Positions 9,603 to 18,704 of a DNA stretch of 64,000 nucleotides are shown here, in pieces. Location: positions 410,410 through 474,409 of the forward strand of contig NZ_RCVZ01000002.1 of the NCBI RefSeq assembly GCF_003668575.1. The letters run 5' to 3'. The notes below the pieces were generated by a model. That model was not told the origin of the DNA. It saw only the letters and a program-made list of their open reading frames with translations, and did not search any database. Source of the stretch: Falsibacillus albus. Its GTDB lineage: Bacteria > Bacillota > Bacilli > Bacillales > DSM-25281. The translations under genes and the position numbers were made by a program. Within the stretch, counting starts at the first letter, position 1. Each line of letters starts with the position of its first letter.

Positions 9603-11003
9603 ATGAATTCTACATCAAAAAAGAAGCTTGGTGTATTGGGATTATCAATCATCAGCGTCAACACCATACTTGGTTTAAAAAATATTCCTTATGCAGCGAC
9701 AGTCGGACCATCTGCCATTTTATTTTGGGTGGTTGCCGCACTGCTTTATTTCATCCCGATCAGTTTGATTGTGGCAGAGCTATCGACCACCTATCCGGAA
9801 CAGGGTGGAATCAGCGCATGGGTAAACCGTGCATTCGGCCAAAAGGCAAGTTTTTTATGCAGTTGGTTTTATTGGGTGGCAAATTTCACATACTACCCAT
9901 CCCTGCTGCTCGGAATAACTGTCAATATCTCATATGCCATCAATCAACACCAAATCATTGATAACAATTGGCTTCGAACGATCATCGCCCTGACTATCTT
10001 CTGGAGCGTGACGCTTCTGACATTGCGCGGAACCAAAATGAGCGAAAAGCTGGCAGCGATCGGAACACCGATCGGCCTTGTCGTTCCTGTCATCTTGATC
10101 TTTGGTTTCGGAGCAATCAGCATTTTCAGCGGTCATCAATCAGCAACTGATTTCAATGCACATACCATCTTGCCAAATAATCTTTCTTTGGATACCGTGA
10201 TGTTCATATCAACTTTGATGTTTGCTTTTGCAGGAATGGAGATGCTTGGGACCATTGCCGGCGATGTAAAAAATCCACAGAGCACGTTCCCGAAAGCGAT
10301 AGGGATAACGTCCGTGATCATCGGAGCGGTTTATATCCTAGGGACAATTGCGTTTCAGTTTGTCGTCAATATTAAACCTGACCAGACTGCAACTGCCTTA
10401 TATTTGTTTGCCGATCAAGTGACAGAGCAGTTCCACCTGCCATTTCATTTATCGCAAGTTCTCGGAATTTGCTTTGTTATTTCGATCATCGGCGCCTTAT
10501 CGTTTTTAATCCTGAATCCAAGTGTCATGTTTTATGAAAGCGGGAAGAATATCCTGCAGGCTGCTCTTGCTAAGAAGAACAAATCCGATATGCCTGCCAA
10601 TTTGATTCTTTGGCAAGCAGCAGGGGTATCAGTCATTCTCCTGCTGTCAGGATTCATTCCTACCATTTCGAGTGCAGTGAACATGTTGATATTCATGGCG
10701 ACCCTTGCTTTCTTCATTCCTTATGTTTATCTGATTTTGGCTTATATCAAACTTAGGAAAATCGATCAATCCGTCATTCGTCCATTCAAAGTCAAAAATA
10801 ATACACTGGCTTTGATCGTAGCTGGCGCAGGGTTGTTTTCCGTTGTCGCTACGATTGTATTAACCTTGATCCCTGCACCACATACCACTCTTTCGCAGTA
10901 CGCGCCACTTGTGGTCGGCCCTGTCATTTTTGGAGTATTGGGACTCTGGTTTTATCAGATGGGAACGAGAGAAAGCAAATCCTTACTAAAGAAGGCAAGT
11001 TAA
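9603..11003 (+). CDS. APC-superfamily amino acid permease
   Basis: A 466-residue transporter with about 12 membrane segments, resembling the glutamate/GABA antiporter-like branch of the APC superfamily. The opening KLGVLGLSIISVNTILGLKN has the typical first helix with an interrupted small-residue motif. PEQGGISAWVNRAFG is the conserved loop after segment 2. Segment 6 contains MFAFAGMEMLGTIAGDVKNP, normal for substrate-binding APC helices. The ATG at 9603 follows AGAAAGGG. Monocistronic, with a strong terminator right after. The amino acid transported cannot be read from sequence. Confidence 0.87.
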   Translation: MNSTSKKKLGVLGLSIISVNTILGLKNIPYAATVGPSAILFWVVAALLYFIPISLIVAELSTTYPEQGGISAWVNRAFGQKASFLCSWFYWVANFTYYPSLLLGITVNISYAINQHQIIDNNWLRTIIALTIFWSVTLLTLRGTKMSEKLAAIGTPIGLVVPVILIFGFGAISIFSGHQSATDFNAHTILPNNLSLDTVMFISTLMFAFAGMEMLGTIAGDVKNPQSTFPKAIGITSVIIGAVYILGTIAFQFVVNIKPDQTATALYLFADQVTEQFHLPFHLSQVLGICFVISIIGALSFLILNPSVMFYESGKNILQAALAKKNKSDMPANLILWQAAGVSVILLLSGFIPTISSAVNMLIFMATLAFFIPYVYLILAYIKLRKIDQSVIRPFKVKNNTLALIVAGAGLFSVVATIVLTLIPAPHTTLSQYAPLVVGPVIFGVLGLWFYQMGTRESKSLLKKAS

Positions 11004-11005
11004 TA

Positions 11006-11041
11006 AAAAGCTCATCTTGCAAAGGCAAGATGAGCTTTTTG
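11006..11041 (+). terminator. rho-independent terminator of the permease
   Basis: AAAAGCTCATCTTGC / GCAAGATGAGCTTTT with a 4-base loop, then TTTTTG. It sits three bases after the permease stop and may also serve the convergent peptidase gene. Confidence 0.9.
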
Positions 11042-11052
11042 TATCATGTATT

Positions 11053-12084
11053 TTATTCAACGGCGCTTTCTAAAATCGAAAACGTACCATTGTCACAATT
11101 AATCTCTGCCATGGCGCCGTATGGCAAAATAAACTTCGGTTCGGTATGTCCGAAATTCATGTTATACAATATCGGCATGTCCTCCAGGCCATATTCCTTC
11201 ATGACCGTTTGAATTTCAATCTTATACTCCTCATAGTACTTTTCATCCTGTGGTTTTCCAAAGATGATTCCATTTGCTTTTTGCAGGATTCCTTGAGCTG
11301 CATAATTTCGCAGCCAATACGTCAAAAATTGGGGCTCAGGTTTATCTTCAGACGTTTCAAAAAATAGAATACTTTCCTTCCAATACTCCTCTTCCGGCCA
11401 AATCTTCGTTGACTTTGCAAATTCCAGGACCTCGATACAGCCGCCAATCAAGCTCCCCGTTGCGGAACCAGCTCCTTGCAGCACTTCGATTCCTGAATTG
11501 TTCTTCATGGATCGCCGTGTATGTTTATTATCTTCCTTCCATTCCAAACGTTCGCTCGTCCATTTGGCAGCGGCCAGAATTTCGCCTATCGGTTCATTGG
11601 AAAAAAGCGTCCGCTTCACCATTTCGACTGTATATGGATCCATCTCCACATTTTCTGCGAAATCCGTTAGTATCGCTGGTCCGTAAAACGAAGAGACTCC
11701 TGCCGTGTGGCAAAATAAATGTGAAATCGTTACATCGGAATAGCCCATGAATATTTTGGGATTATCACGAATGACATCGAAATCGATATAAGGAAGCAGT
11801 CGGATGCTATCGCTTCCGCCTATGTTGGCAATGATCCCTTTAATGTTTTCATCCTTGAAGGCAGTCATCAAATCCTCCGCACGCGCCTCCGGATGATGGT
11901 ATAGATAGTCCCCGCCCTTCATGCTGTTTGGCATCGCGATCACATTCAGGCCAAAGACTTCTTCCAACCTTTGGACACCTTGCTTATATCGCCATCTCAG
12001 TTCCGGCTCACCTGCCCCTCCCCACGAGGGGCTTACAGTCGCAACTGTGTCACCTGGCTGCAATCTTTTTGGTTTTATCAACAT
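11053..12084 (-). CDS. S66-family LD-carboxypeptidase / MccF-like peptidase
   Basis: A 343-residue serine peptidase of family S66, which includes LD-carboxypeptidases of murein recycling and the MccF microcin C self-immunity enzymes. The opening KPKRLQPGDTVATVSPS is typical. GGSDSIRLLPYID and FMGYSDVTISHL contain the nucleophile-elbow Ser (in GYSD). The C-terminal GHTEPKFILPYGAMAEI supplies the catalytic His segment. The length and the FETSEDKPEP segment look more like MccF than LdcA. Monocistronic, converging on the permease. Confidence 0.86.
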   Translation of the reverse strand: MLIKPKRLQPGDTVATVSPSWGGAGEPELRWRYKQGVQRLEEVFGLNVIAMPNSMKGGDYLYHHPEARAEDLMTAFKDENIKGIIANIGGSDSIRLLPYIDFDVIRDNPKIFMGYSDVTISHLFCHTAGVSSFYGPAILTDFAENVEMDPYTVEMVKRTLFSNEPIGEILAAAKWTSERLEWKEDNKHTRRSMKNNSGIEVLQGAGSATGSLIGGCIEVLEFAKSTKIWPEEEYWKESILFFETSEDKPEPQFLTYWLRNYAAQGILQKANGIIFGKPQDEKYYEEYKIEIQTVMKEYGLEDMPILYNMNFGHTEPKFILPYGAMAEINCDNGTFSILESAVE

Positions 12085-12196
12085 GTTACTCCCTCATTTC
12101 AAGCACTCATTTTTTATCTATCTACAATATTATCTATTCTTGATAATACCTTTTCCATCAGATGCTGCTTCAGCATTCACTAAAGAACAGTTTGTT

Positions 12197-13033
12197 TTAA
12201 ACATCAAAAAAGTTCGGGTTGAATCTATGCTCCAATTGAAATAAACGACGCTCTTCTTCTTGGTCCATCAATGATTTTTCTTTCAGTCTCATGTAAAGAC
12301 AACGAATAAAATGCTTTATATTTATTCTCTTCTTCAAGTTGGCAGCATCGACTGAAGAAGCCTTATCAACTTCAAGTTCATGTAGCCAATCTACTAGAAT
12401 CCCGACTTTTACTTTTTTCTGAACAATCATTCCTATAACAGGAATCGCCATCCGTTCATCTTCTTCTGCATCAAAGACGGCAGGGGCATTTCCTAGCATA
12501 TTCTTTATGCTGTTTAAAATCACAATGCACTCTTCCAGACCAGCAAATCGACTCTTGACACACTCATCAAGAGCGTCGCTGATATGTGCGGGGGCATGAG
12601 CCCAGCCTTTTCCATCAACAAAGCTTCTAAAATCCCTCTCTAGCGAGCAATATTTAGTTAATTGACACAATAATCCTTGAAAATCTTCTTCCCCCAGTAA
12701 ATTCTCTTCATTATCGCGATGAAGAATCAAGGCAATCAGCAGCGAAGAAAATGACCTTAAAAATACACTGTCGCTCTCAATTTCGCCAATTTCAAAATAT
12801 AACATCTTACTTGACTGGGCTTGCTCCAATAAATTCTTCAGCTCGGTTCCATTCAGGAGCTTTTGCTCAATCAGCCATTTAAAGAGAATGGTATATCCTA
12901 GGTCATCCCTCAATTCTCCGTCAGGTGAACTTAATGATCCCATGACAAGCTTCACTGCTTCAAATACACTATATTCATCGGGAAGACGGTAATCATTATT
13001 CTTAATTTCCTGTAGCATATTTACTAATGACAT
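12197..13033 (-). CDS. DUF2785-domain protein
   Basis: About 278 soluble, largely helical residues. GWAHAPAHISDALDECV matches the conserved G-W-x-H-x-x-A-H segment of DUF2785, and LRDDLGYTILFKWL its N-terminal part. Function unknown. Start is uncertain: the ATG at 13033 (MSLVNMLQEIKNNDYRLPD) fits family N-termini, but the nearest AAGGGG lies 17 bases upstream. An upstream ATG at 13081 would add 16 residues and also lacks a good SD. Confidence 0.75.
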   Translation of the reverse strand: MSLVNMLQEIKNNDYRLPDEYSVFEAVKLVMGSLSSPDGELRDDLGYTILFKWLIEQKLLNGTELKNLLEQAQSSKMLYFEIGEIESDSVFLRSFSSLLIALILHRDNEENLLGEEDFQGLLCQLTKYCSLERDFRSFVDGKGWAHAPAHISDALDECVKSRFAGLEECIVILNSIKNMLGNAPAVFDAEEDERMAIPVIGMIVQKKVKVGILVDWLHELEVDKASSVDAANLKKRINIKHFIRCLYMRLKEKSLMDQEEERRLFQLEHRFNPNFFDV

Positions 13034-13269
13034 TTTATATATTGTTGGTTCCCCTTTTCTATTAATATTTTGAGATTTCATTTATTACGGCTTGAAATTT
13101 ATCACAGTCAGCCTATACTTACGGTTGTTCCAAATGTTTGACTACATTCCACAATATTTTTAATTTCGACGAAATCCGCGAAATTCCTTTAGTTTTTACA
13201 CACATACACTTTTGCCACTAGGAATTTTTCAATCTGCGATTGCACATTCTAATGAATGAGGTGAGATAT

Positions 13270-13728
13270 ATGAAAAATTCAAGATGGTTCTTATTAGGAT
13301 TACTCATTGTTCCATGGTTGACATTCCCTTTGCTCGGAAAGAGCTCGATTAAACGATTTCTTCCTGCTGTTCTTATCATTACAGTAGTGACAAAAATAAT
13401 TGATATCATTGGAGACAAACGATATTGGTGGAAATTTTATCAAGATCTGCCTCCGATTAAAGGTGTGGATGTATTTAATCTTGGCCCATATTTCATCACC
13501 AGCCTATGGATTTTAAAAATGACCTATCAAAAATTCTGGCTTTATGTACTGACTAACGTGGTCGTTCAATACCTCTTTATTTTCTTTGGGTTGGATTTTT
13601 TAAAGAAAATCGGCATCGTATCTTTAAAGAAAATACCCAAACTGCAGTATTGGGCGGTTGACTTATTCAGATTACTTTTGTTGTATGCCTTTCAAATGGG
13701 AAGAGATTATTATACAAAGAAAATATAA
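13270..13728 (+). CDS. small integral membrane protein, paralogue of 5293-5757
   Basis: A 152-residue protein with about four membrane segments. It shares with 5293-5757 the N-terminal VPWL, the SIKRFLP motif, RYWWKFY and the central NLGPYFITSLWI. Start ATG 13270 is preceded by GAGGTGAGATAT; a longer in-frame start at 13240 has no SD. No family name recognised. Confidence 0.72.
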   Translation: MKNSRWFLLGLLIVPWLTFPLLGKSSIKRFLPAVLIITVVTKIIDIIGDKRYWWKFYQDLPPIKGVDVFNLGPYFITSLWILKMTYQKFWLYVLTNVVVQYLFIFFGLDFLKKIGIVSLKKIPKLQYWAVDLFRLLLLYAFQMGRDYYTKKI

Positions 13729-13849
13729 TGAATGGATTGCTTATCATAGCCAGAATATAATTTTAGGAATATTTACTGAAAAAACTGAAAATATAAGTTA
13801 GCATATATAATGCGCACTAAAATTATCTATAAGGAGCTGGTTCTTTTGA

Positions 13850-14126
13850 GTGGACCCTAAATTATCCGGAACTTGGTATAATACATTATCTGTATATAAC
13901 AATACCTCCTACTTTTGTGAATATTGCAGCAGCGAAACAACCCCGCAAAAAAGGTACAAGTGTGTGGAACCTCATTTATCAGGCAATCTCACCACAGGAA
14001 CTATTTTCATCTGCACGGAATGCAATAGACCTACCTTCTTTGAAAATCAATGAAAATATTCAAATACCCTCACTGAAATGGGCTAAAAAGCTTTCTACAC
14101 ACAGCTATTCTCCATTTAATTTTTAG
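13850..14126 (+). pseudogene. remnant of a DUF4145-type zinc-binding protein
   Basis: A GTG start after AAGGAG opens a 67-codon frame with CEYC (about residues 23-26) and a second CTEC, followed by NRPTFFEN. This is the zinc-ribbon N-terminus usual for DUF4145 proteins. After TFFEN the frame ends, but the +1 frame continues with IQIPSLKW, the sequence expected next in the family, and then stops. The helical DUF4145 domain (over 100 residues) is absent. I read it as a frameshifted, truncated remnant; a functional short zinc-ribbon protein is the alternative. Confidence 0.55.
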
Positions 14127-14150
14127 AGGCTCTTTCTTGGAAGAGCCTCT
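14125..14150 (+). terminator. hairpin terminator
   Basis: AGAGGCTCTTTC / GAAGAGCCTCT hairpin following the DUF4145 remnant. The T tract is weak. Confidence 0.6.
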
Positions 14151-14238
14151 AAAAGATAATCTATTATTTATTTCTCATAATGTATTAAACTAAAATGGAA
14201 TAGATACTGAAAAAATAATAGAAATGGGGCGTGAAAAA

Positions 14239-14784
14239 ATGGAGCTTACTTATGAGGTCATCCCGGATGAACAGATTGAACTTTGCCGGGATGCCTGCAA
14301 TGAACTGATGGCGTTTCAAAAGTCGAAAGCCCGCATAAAACCGGAATTGTTCGACAACATGAGCTTTGAAACACGATTGCTGCCTTCCATCCGAAACGCT
14401 GTACATAATCATACAGTTATCGTAAAAGACGGTGAAGAAATCGTCGGATATGTATATTCAAATGTTTCACCGAAAGAAGCCTATTCCAATGAATTTGCCA
14501 TTTTTTTCGACCTGTCATCGGTCAGCAAAAGGAATGTAGGCTGCCTCTCCCAATTTTATATAAAGGATCAATACAGAAAATATGGAGTCGGTTCCAAGCT
14601 TTTTAACTTGTCGATGGAATGGCTGAAACAATTTGAAGATGTCGAGGATTATTTCATCTACGTCTCCAATGGAAATGAAAATGCATTAGAGTTCTACAAG
14701 CGAAAAGGTTTTTCTGTCAGCCATGATATATTGGACGGTTTCATCACCGTTTTGAGGAGTAAGAAACTGGTTGAGAAGGAATAA
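14239..14784 (+). CDS. GNAT-family acetyltransferase
   Basis: A 181-residue GNAT protein. CLSQFYIKDQYRKYGVGSKL contains the acetyl-CoA loop (RKYGVG). SNGNENALEFYKRKGF gives the motif B helix with Asn and Tyr, the general-acid position in many members. Start at 14239 is favoured by GGGGCGTG just upstream. Acceptor unknown. A hairpin follows. Confidence 0.85.
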   Translation: MELTYEVIPDEQIELCRDACNELMAFQKSKARIKPELFDNMSFETRLLPSIRNAVHNHTVIVKDGEEIVGYVYSNVSPKEAYSNEFAIFFDLSSVSKRNVGCLSQFYIKDQYRKYGVGSKLFNLSMEWLKQFEDVEDYFIYVSNGNENALEFYKRKGFSVSHDILDGFITVLRSKKLVEKE

Positions 14785-14804
14785 AGGTTTCTTCTTTTCG
14801 AAGG

Positions 14805-14832
14805 GCGTACTGGATGAAGGTCCAATACGCCT
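14805..14832 (+). terminator. hairpin terminator
   Basis: GGCGTACTGG / CCAATACGCC (one G-T pair) followed by TTGTTGTTTTTTC, downstream of the GNAT gene. Confidence 0.75.
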
Positions 14833-14897
14833 TGTTGTTTTTTCATCAAGCTCTTTTCATAAGGTTTGTGTAAGGTTTAATACCGCTGCATACTGGC

Positions 14898-15602
14898 TCA
14901 TCCGGAGTGCCTTGTTTCCTGATCCTTCAATTCACAAGCCTGGATATCCAATGACCATAAATCGGAATTCAATACTACATCTGATGCAGTGATTGTAAGT
15001 CTCTTATGAAACTTTGGACCATCCAAAACAAACGTATGATATTCTCCATTTTCCCCCATGACACAGCTTTGAGTGTGATGGATGTCAGAATAAAAGCGTT
15101 CATCCAAATAGCGGCCGGCCCACGAAGAGTCAAAATGCTTCATATGGGCACGGCAAACAATGGATTTATAGCCGAGGGATATAAAATCCTGAAGCAGCCG
15201 GGAGGTTTCGTCTTCTTGAATCCAAATTGGAAACATCGGCTCCAATCCAGCTTGTCGCGCTGCATTCTCGTTCCAGTCACGATCTTCTCTCGCATATAAA
15301 CTCCCAAAGACAACTGCTTCTGCACCTTGTTGTTCTTTTAAGCGAGTCAATGCTTGTTTCAATGACTTTTCATACTCCCCAGCTGAATCGATCATCAGCA
15401 AAGGTATTCCCAGAGCTTCCGCCTGCATGCTTAATATCTTTAATTTCAGACCATGGGCATGATTCCTCTCGTCTTTGTCTGAAACCATCGATAATAGGCA
15501 AATAACTTCATGATTTTCTTGAAGGGTTCTATGCAAAGCGAGACAGCAGTCTTTGCCTCCGCTCCAACAAACAACTGTCTTTTTTGCTTTCTTTTCCATC
15601 AT
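14898..15602 (-). CDS. Dph6-like ATP-binding protein (adenine nucleotide alpha hydrolase fold)
   Basis: A 234-residue protein of the MJ0570/Dph6 family. SGGKD at residues 14-18 is the PP-loop that binds ATP. C-terminal GENGEYHTFVLDGP is the family's conserved signature. In archaea and eukaryotes the family amidates diphthine on EF-2, but bacteria lack diphthamide, so the bacterial substrate is unknown. Thirteen bp separate it from the methyltransferase gene upstream, suggesting one transcript. Confidence 0.82.
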   Translation of the reverse strand: MMEKKAKKTVVCWSGGKDCCLALHRTLQENHEVICLLSMVSDKDERNHAHGLKLKILSMQAEALGIPLLMIDSAGEYEKSLKQALTRLKEQQGAEAVVFGSLYAREDRDWNENAARQAGLEPMFPIWIQEDETSRLLQDFISLGYKSIVCRAHMKHFDSSWAGRYLDERFYSDIHHTQSCVMGENGEYHTFVLDGPKFHKRLTITASDVVLNSDLWSLDIQACELKDQETRHSG

Positions 15603-15615
15603 TTACACAACCTTT

Positions 15616-16353
15616 TTAAATTGACTTCCTACAACTAAACAATAAAAACAATGGAATCCTGAGCCTTCTCTCATATTCTTCTTCGTCCTGGAAGAATTCC
15701 CTGCGGGGAGCAGCTTCCTTCAAATCCGTGATTTGGAAGCCTGCCTGCTGAAGCTGGATGAAATAATCCTCGATCGTCCGGTGGTACTTGACGACATGTT
15801 CACCAATCCACGGTTCTGTTCTTTTTCCACTTTTGAAGTAATCATCCACAACCCAATCCAAGCGCCTTCCTGTTTCACTCATGCTTTTAAAAGAGGCGGT
15901 CAGTAAAGGATGCTGAACGCTGAAAACAAAACGGCCATTTGGCTTAATGGTTTTATAGATTTGTTTCGCCAATGATGCAAAATCATCAATATAATGGAGC
16001 GCCAATTGAGAGACGACAGTATCAAATGAGTCGGGTGGAAAATCGAATCCTTCCATCGATGATTCAATCACTTCGCCGTTTTTTCCTCTAAGCGACTGAG
16101 TTGCTTTTTGGCACATATTCGCTGAGCCATCGACACCAGTATAAAATCCACAGTTTTTTTCCAAAAGGGCAAGTCCAAGCGATGCATCTCCACATCCTAG
16201 ATCTAATATATGCTCTCCATTGATGTCTCCAAGCAAATCAAATAAGACTGGGTTTTCAATCAAGGTATTCGGACTTTCCGGCCTGTGCCTTCTGTTCATG
16301 TACCGGTCAAAAAATTCTTCTGTATCATAAACCTTGGATCCTTTGTACTCCAT
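15616..16353 (-). CDS. class I SAM-dependent methyltransferase
   Basis: A 245-residue Rossmann-like methyltransferase. Motif I is ILDLGCGDASLG, motif II is in YTGVDGSANM, SFDTVVSQLALHYI is the post-II region, and GRFVFSVQHP is motif III. It resembles the UbiE/Methyltransf_11 group that acts on small molecules; substrate unknown. Same-strand neighbours are the DUF1648 gene 16 bp upstream and the Dph6-like gene 13 bp downstream, so the three probably form an operon. Confidence 0.87.
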   Translation of the reverse strand: MEYKGSKVYDTEEFFDRYMNRRHRPESPNTLIENPVLFDLLGDINGEHILDLGCGDASLGLALLEKNCGFYTGVDGSANMCQKATQSLRGKNGEVIESSMEGFDFPPDSFDTVVSQLALHYIDDFASLAKQIYKTIKPNGRFVFSVQHPLLTASFKSMSETGRRLDWVVDDYFKSGKRTEPWIGEHVVKYHRTIEDYFIQLQQAGFQITDLKEAAPRREFFQDEEEYERRLRIPLFLLFSCRKSI

Positions 16354-16369
16354 GCGTATCCCCCTAAAT

Positions 16370-16870
16370 TTATTTTAAACGAATCGACCTGATAATGAAA
16401 AATACAGTAATGCCAAGTATCGCGATGATAAATAAAATCATCGGCCAAGCGTCCATAGCTTTATGACTCCCTTTGGAAACTTGGACCATTTCCCAACCAA
16501 TATAGACAAAGTAGGAAAGAATGAAATTTTTCAGGACATTGACCAGCATCCTGCTATTTTTGTATTGCCTCTCCGCATTTTCCTCCGTTAAATTAAGATA
16601 ATTATAAATGTGCGGATATTTTTCCAGTACATACATCCCAAGCCACAAAATTAAACCTAATGCCGGCAGCAGCAAAATGGTCCATTTAGATCCTGTTCCA
16701 TTCACATCCCCTTTGAAATTAAAATGCGTCGGAATCGAATCTGGCAGTGATGGCCAAACCAACAACAAATAGATGACGTTTCCGATTAGGATAATCAAAG
16801 CGGCTAAATCAAGGAGTTTCTCCAACGGTGTTTTCTTTATTTTTAATATGGGGCGGCCCCTCTCATCCAT
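16370..16870 (-). CDS. DUF1648-domain membrane protein
   Basis: A 166-residue protein with four membrane segments. LPDSIPTHFNFKGDVNGTGSKW is the DUF1648 signature between segments 1 and 2, a motif also found in SdpI-type immunity proteins. Function unknown. AAAGGAGGAAAAGCG supports the ATG. Likely first gene of a three-gene unit with the methyltransferase and Dph6-like genes. Confidence 0.83.
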   Translation of the reverse strand: MDERGRPILKIKKTPLEKLLDLAALIILIGNVIYLLLVWPSLPDSIPTHFNFKGDVNGTGSKWTILLLPALGLILWLGMYVLEKYPHIYNYLNLTEENAERQYKNSRMLVNVLKNFILSYFVYIGWEMVQVSKGSHKAMDAWPMILFIIAILGITVFFIIRSIRLK

Positions 16871-17016
16871 CGCTTTTCCTCCTTTTTTGCAAACTTCCCT
16901 TTATACGTAAATCCCTTATGGGAAGTTTCATTTTGATTTTGACACATCTATATTTCTGAATATTCCCTCATATCTGAGGTGAATATAGTATAATTCCCTA
17001 TAAAGGAGGCGTATTG

Positions 17017-17463
17017 ATGAAAAGGATTATGGATGAAAGCGATTTGCACCATCGTCATAAAGAAAAAATCTTTCAATTATTGAAAGAGGAACCGTACGCA
17101 AATTTCTTAGGCATTGAACTGCTGGACATCGGTGAAGGGACTGCCGTTGCGGAATTGGATATTCAAGATCACATGTTGAATTCACATGGGACCGTCCATG
17201 GTGCGATTACATTTGCCATAGCGGACTATGTTTTTGCGGCCGCTTGCAACTCATATGGAAAAACTTCCGTCGGCCTTTCCACCACCGTCAACTACATGGC
17301 AGCAGGAAAAAAAGGCTCTAGGCTGAGAGCAACTGCATCAGAAGAAAAGAAAAACCACCGCACCTCCTGGTACAAAATCAGAGTCGAAAGCGACGGTGAA
17401 CTCATCGCGACGATGGAAGCATTGGCCTATCGCAAGGATCACTATTTTGTCCCAGTTGACTAA
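17017..17463 (+). CDS. PaaI-like hotdog thioesterase
   Basis: A 148-residue single hotdog domain. HGTVHGAITFAIADYVFAAACNS carries the HGG-like active-site motif (G to A in this copy) and the long hotdog helix with the catalytic Asp. These enzymes hydrolyse acyl-CoA thioesters, often aryl or medium-chain. AAAGGAGGCG lies before the ATG. Transcribed divergently from the DUF1648 gene; the 146-bp gap must hold both promoters. Confidence 0.84.
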   Translation: MKRIMDESDLHHRHKEKIFQLLKEEPYANFLGIELLDIGEGTAVAELDIQDHMLNSHGTVHGAITFAIADYVFAAACNSYGKTSVGLSTTVNYMAAGKKGSRLRATASEEKKNHRTSWYKIRVESDGELIATMEALAYRKDHYFVPVD

Positions 17464-17473
17464 TATCTGTACT

Positions 17474-17905
17474 TTAAATGTGGTCTGTTACATGCCCCTT
17501 CCATGAATAAGGGGCCCTGCTTTCCCTTAAAAGGGCTTCGAGATCTTCATACATGGTCAATTGTTTTTTCGCTTCTTCAATCTGCATCCATGTTACTTCT
17601 TCAATTTCGTCTGGATGGGATATACCTGCCACACCTCCGATGACTTTCCCGATGAAGGTGAAAAAGACCACATGATGGCCGCTGTTTTCAAAGCGTGCTT
17701 CTGTCACCGCGCAGATTTGACCCACTTCCGCATCGTAGCCGGTTTCTTCCTTTACTTCTCTTATTGCCCCTTCTTGAAGGGTTTCTCCTTCTTCCACTGC
17801 TCCGCCTGGCAGTGTGTAATAGGATCCTTTTGGTCCCCTATTTTTGACCATCAAAATTTTCCCTTTCGCAAAGATTAGAGCGTAAGCAACATCGACTCGT
17901 TTCAT
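17474..17905 (-). CDS. Nudix hydrolase
   Basis: A 143-residue MutT/Nudix protein with a textbook Nudix box (GGAVEEGETLQEGAIREVKEETGYD split across residues about 34-58, with REVKEETG intact). Likely cleaves a nucleotide or nucleotide-sugar pyrophosphate. It converges on the thioesterase gene with 10 bp between stops and no obvious hairpin. Confidence 0.88.
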   Translation of the reverse strand: MKRVDVAYALIFAKGKILMVKNRGPKGSYYTLPGGAVEEGETLQEGAIREVKEETGYDAEVGQICAVTEARFENSGHHVVFFTFIGKVIGGVAGISHPDEIEEVTWMQIEEAKKQLTMYEDLEALLRESRAPYSWKGHVTDHI

Positions 17906-17954
17906 ATGGATGCCTCCAATTTTAGTTGGTTAGAAAACTTTTTTCGTTAAACCT

Positions 17955-18105
17955 GTTGCTATTCGTCAAAGGTCGAGCAAGGTTGATTTCCGTATTTCCG
18001 TGGAAGGATGCTCGTTTTTCAAGGGGGGTCTCTCCCCCTGCGGTGTCTCACATGTCCCGCTGATCCCTCCGGAGTCTCGCACCTGCTGCTCCAATCAACA
18101 ACATA
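17955..18105 (+). repeat. dispersed GC-rich intergenic element, near-complete copy
   Basis: Ordered blocks: GGTTGATTTCCG, GGAAGGATGCTCG, GGGGTCTCTCCCC, GTCTCACATGTCCCGCTGAT, GGAGTCTCGCACCTGCTGCT and CCAATCAAC. The ends (GTTGATT ... AATCAAC) are inverted, so the whole element could fold back. It is the longest copy in this orientation. Confidence 0.75.
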
Positions 18106-18149
18106 GGATGAATAAATTACAAGAAAAAGTGATTTACAACAATTAGTCT

Positions 18150-18446
18150 TTAGAAAACAGGGGTCAAAAATAATAAAGTGAGCAATGCGCAAAGAACGGT
18201 ACAGACTGCGATAATGTTATTGAAATGATGTCTTCTCTTTTCATTTCCTGCGGATATTTTCCTTATGTATTTCCTTGCTTGAAAGGCAATCCCCCAAATC
18301 GATCCAATCATGAGGAGCAACATGAGAATTAAGGCTGTGCTGGGATATGATTCTGCATTCGTAGCTAAAAACAAGGTTGCCCTAATAAAAAGAAACTGTA
18401 CACATATCAATAAGCTACAATACAAGATGAGCAAAAGTGATTTCAT
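18150..18446 (-). CDS. small membrane protein
   Basis: A 98-residue protein with three membrane segments (about 5-25, 35-55, 75-95) and a basic cytoplasmic loop (RKYIRKISAGNEKRRHH) between the second and third. No family recognised. An SD-like GGAAG is upstream. Monocistronic. Confidence 0.62.
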   Translation of the reverse strand: MKSLLLILYCSLLICVQFLFIRATLFLATNAESYPSTALILMLLLMIGSIWGIAFQARKYIRKISAGNEKRRHHFNNIIAVCTVLCALLTLLFLTPVF

Positions 18447-18662
18447 TCTCTATTTGGCACTTCCTTCCTGTGATTTTACTCTACCATAAAAATATTTGAA
18501 TATTATGTATTTCGTACATAAAATGTTCATTTTCGATGATATCATATACTCTAGCCGCTGGACTCACTATTGAATGATGCGTATCCATGGGATTTGCTTA
18601 TTTCGTTCCCTGTACGGAATCCTTCCTTCATATTCCATCGCATTCGAACGACTCAACATTAA

Positions 18663-18693
18663 AAAGCAAGTCCCCTCAGAGGAGACTTGCTTT
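18663..18693 (-). terminator. terminator of the glycoside operon
   Basis: Inverted repeat AAAGCAAGTC / GACTTGCTTT just beyond the stop of the last operon gene. On the minus strand the hairpin is followed by TTTTTAATG. Confidence 0.85.
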
Positions 18694-18704
18694 CATTGAA
18701 TCTA

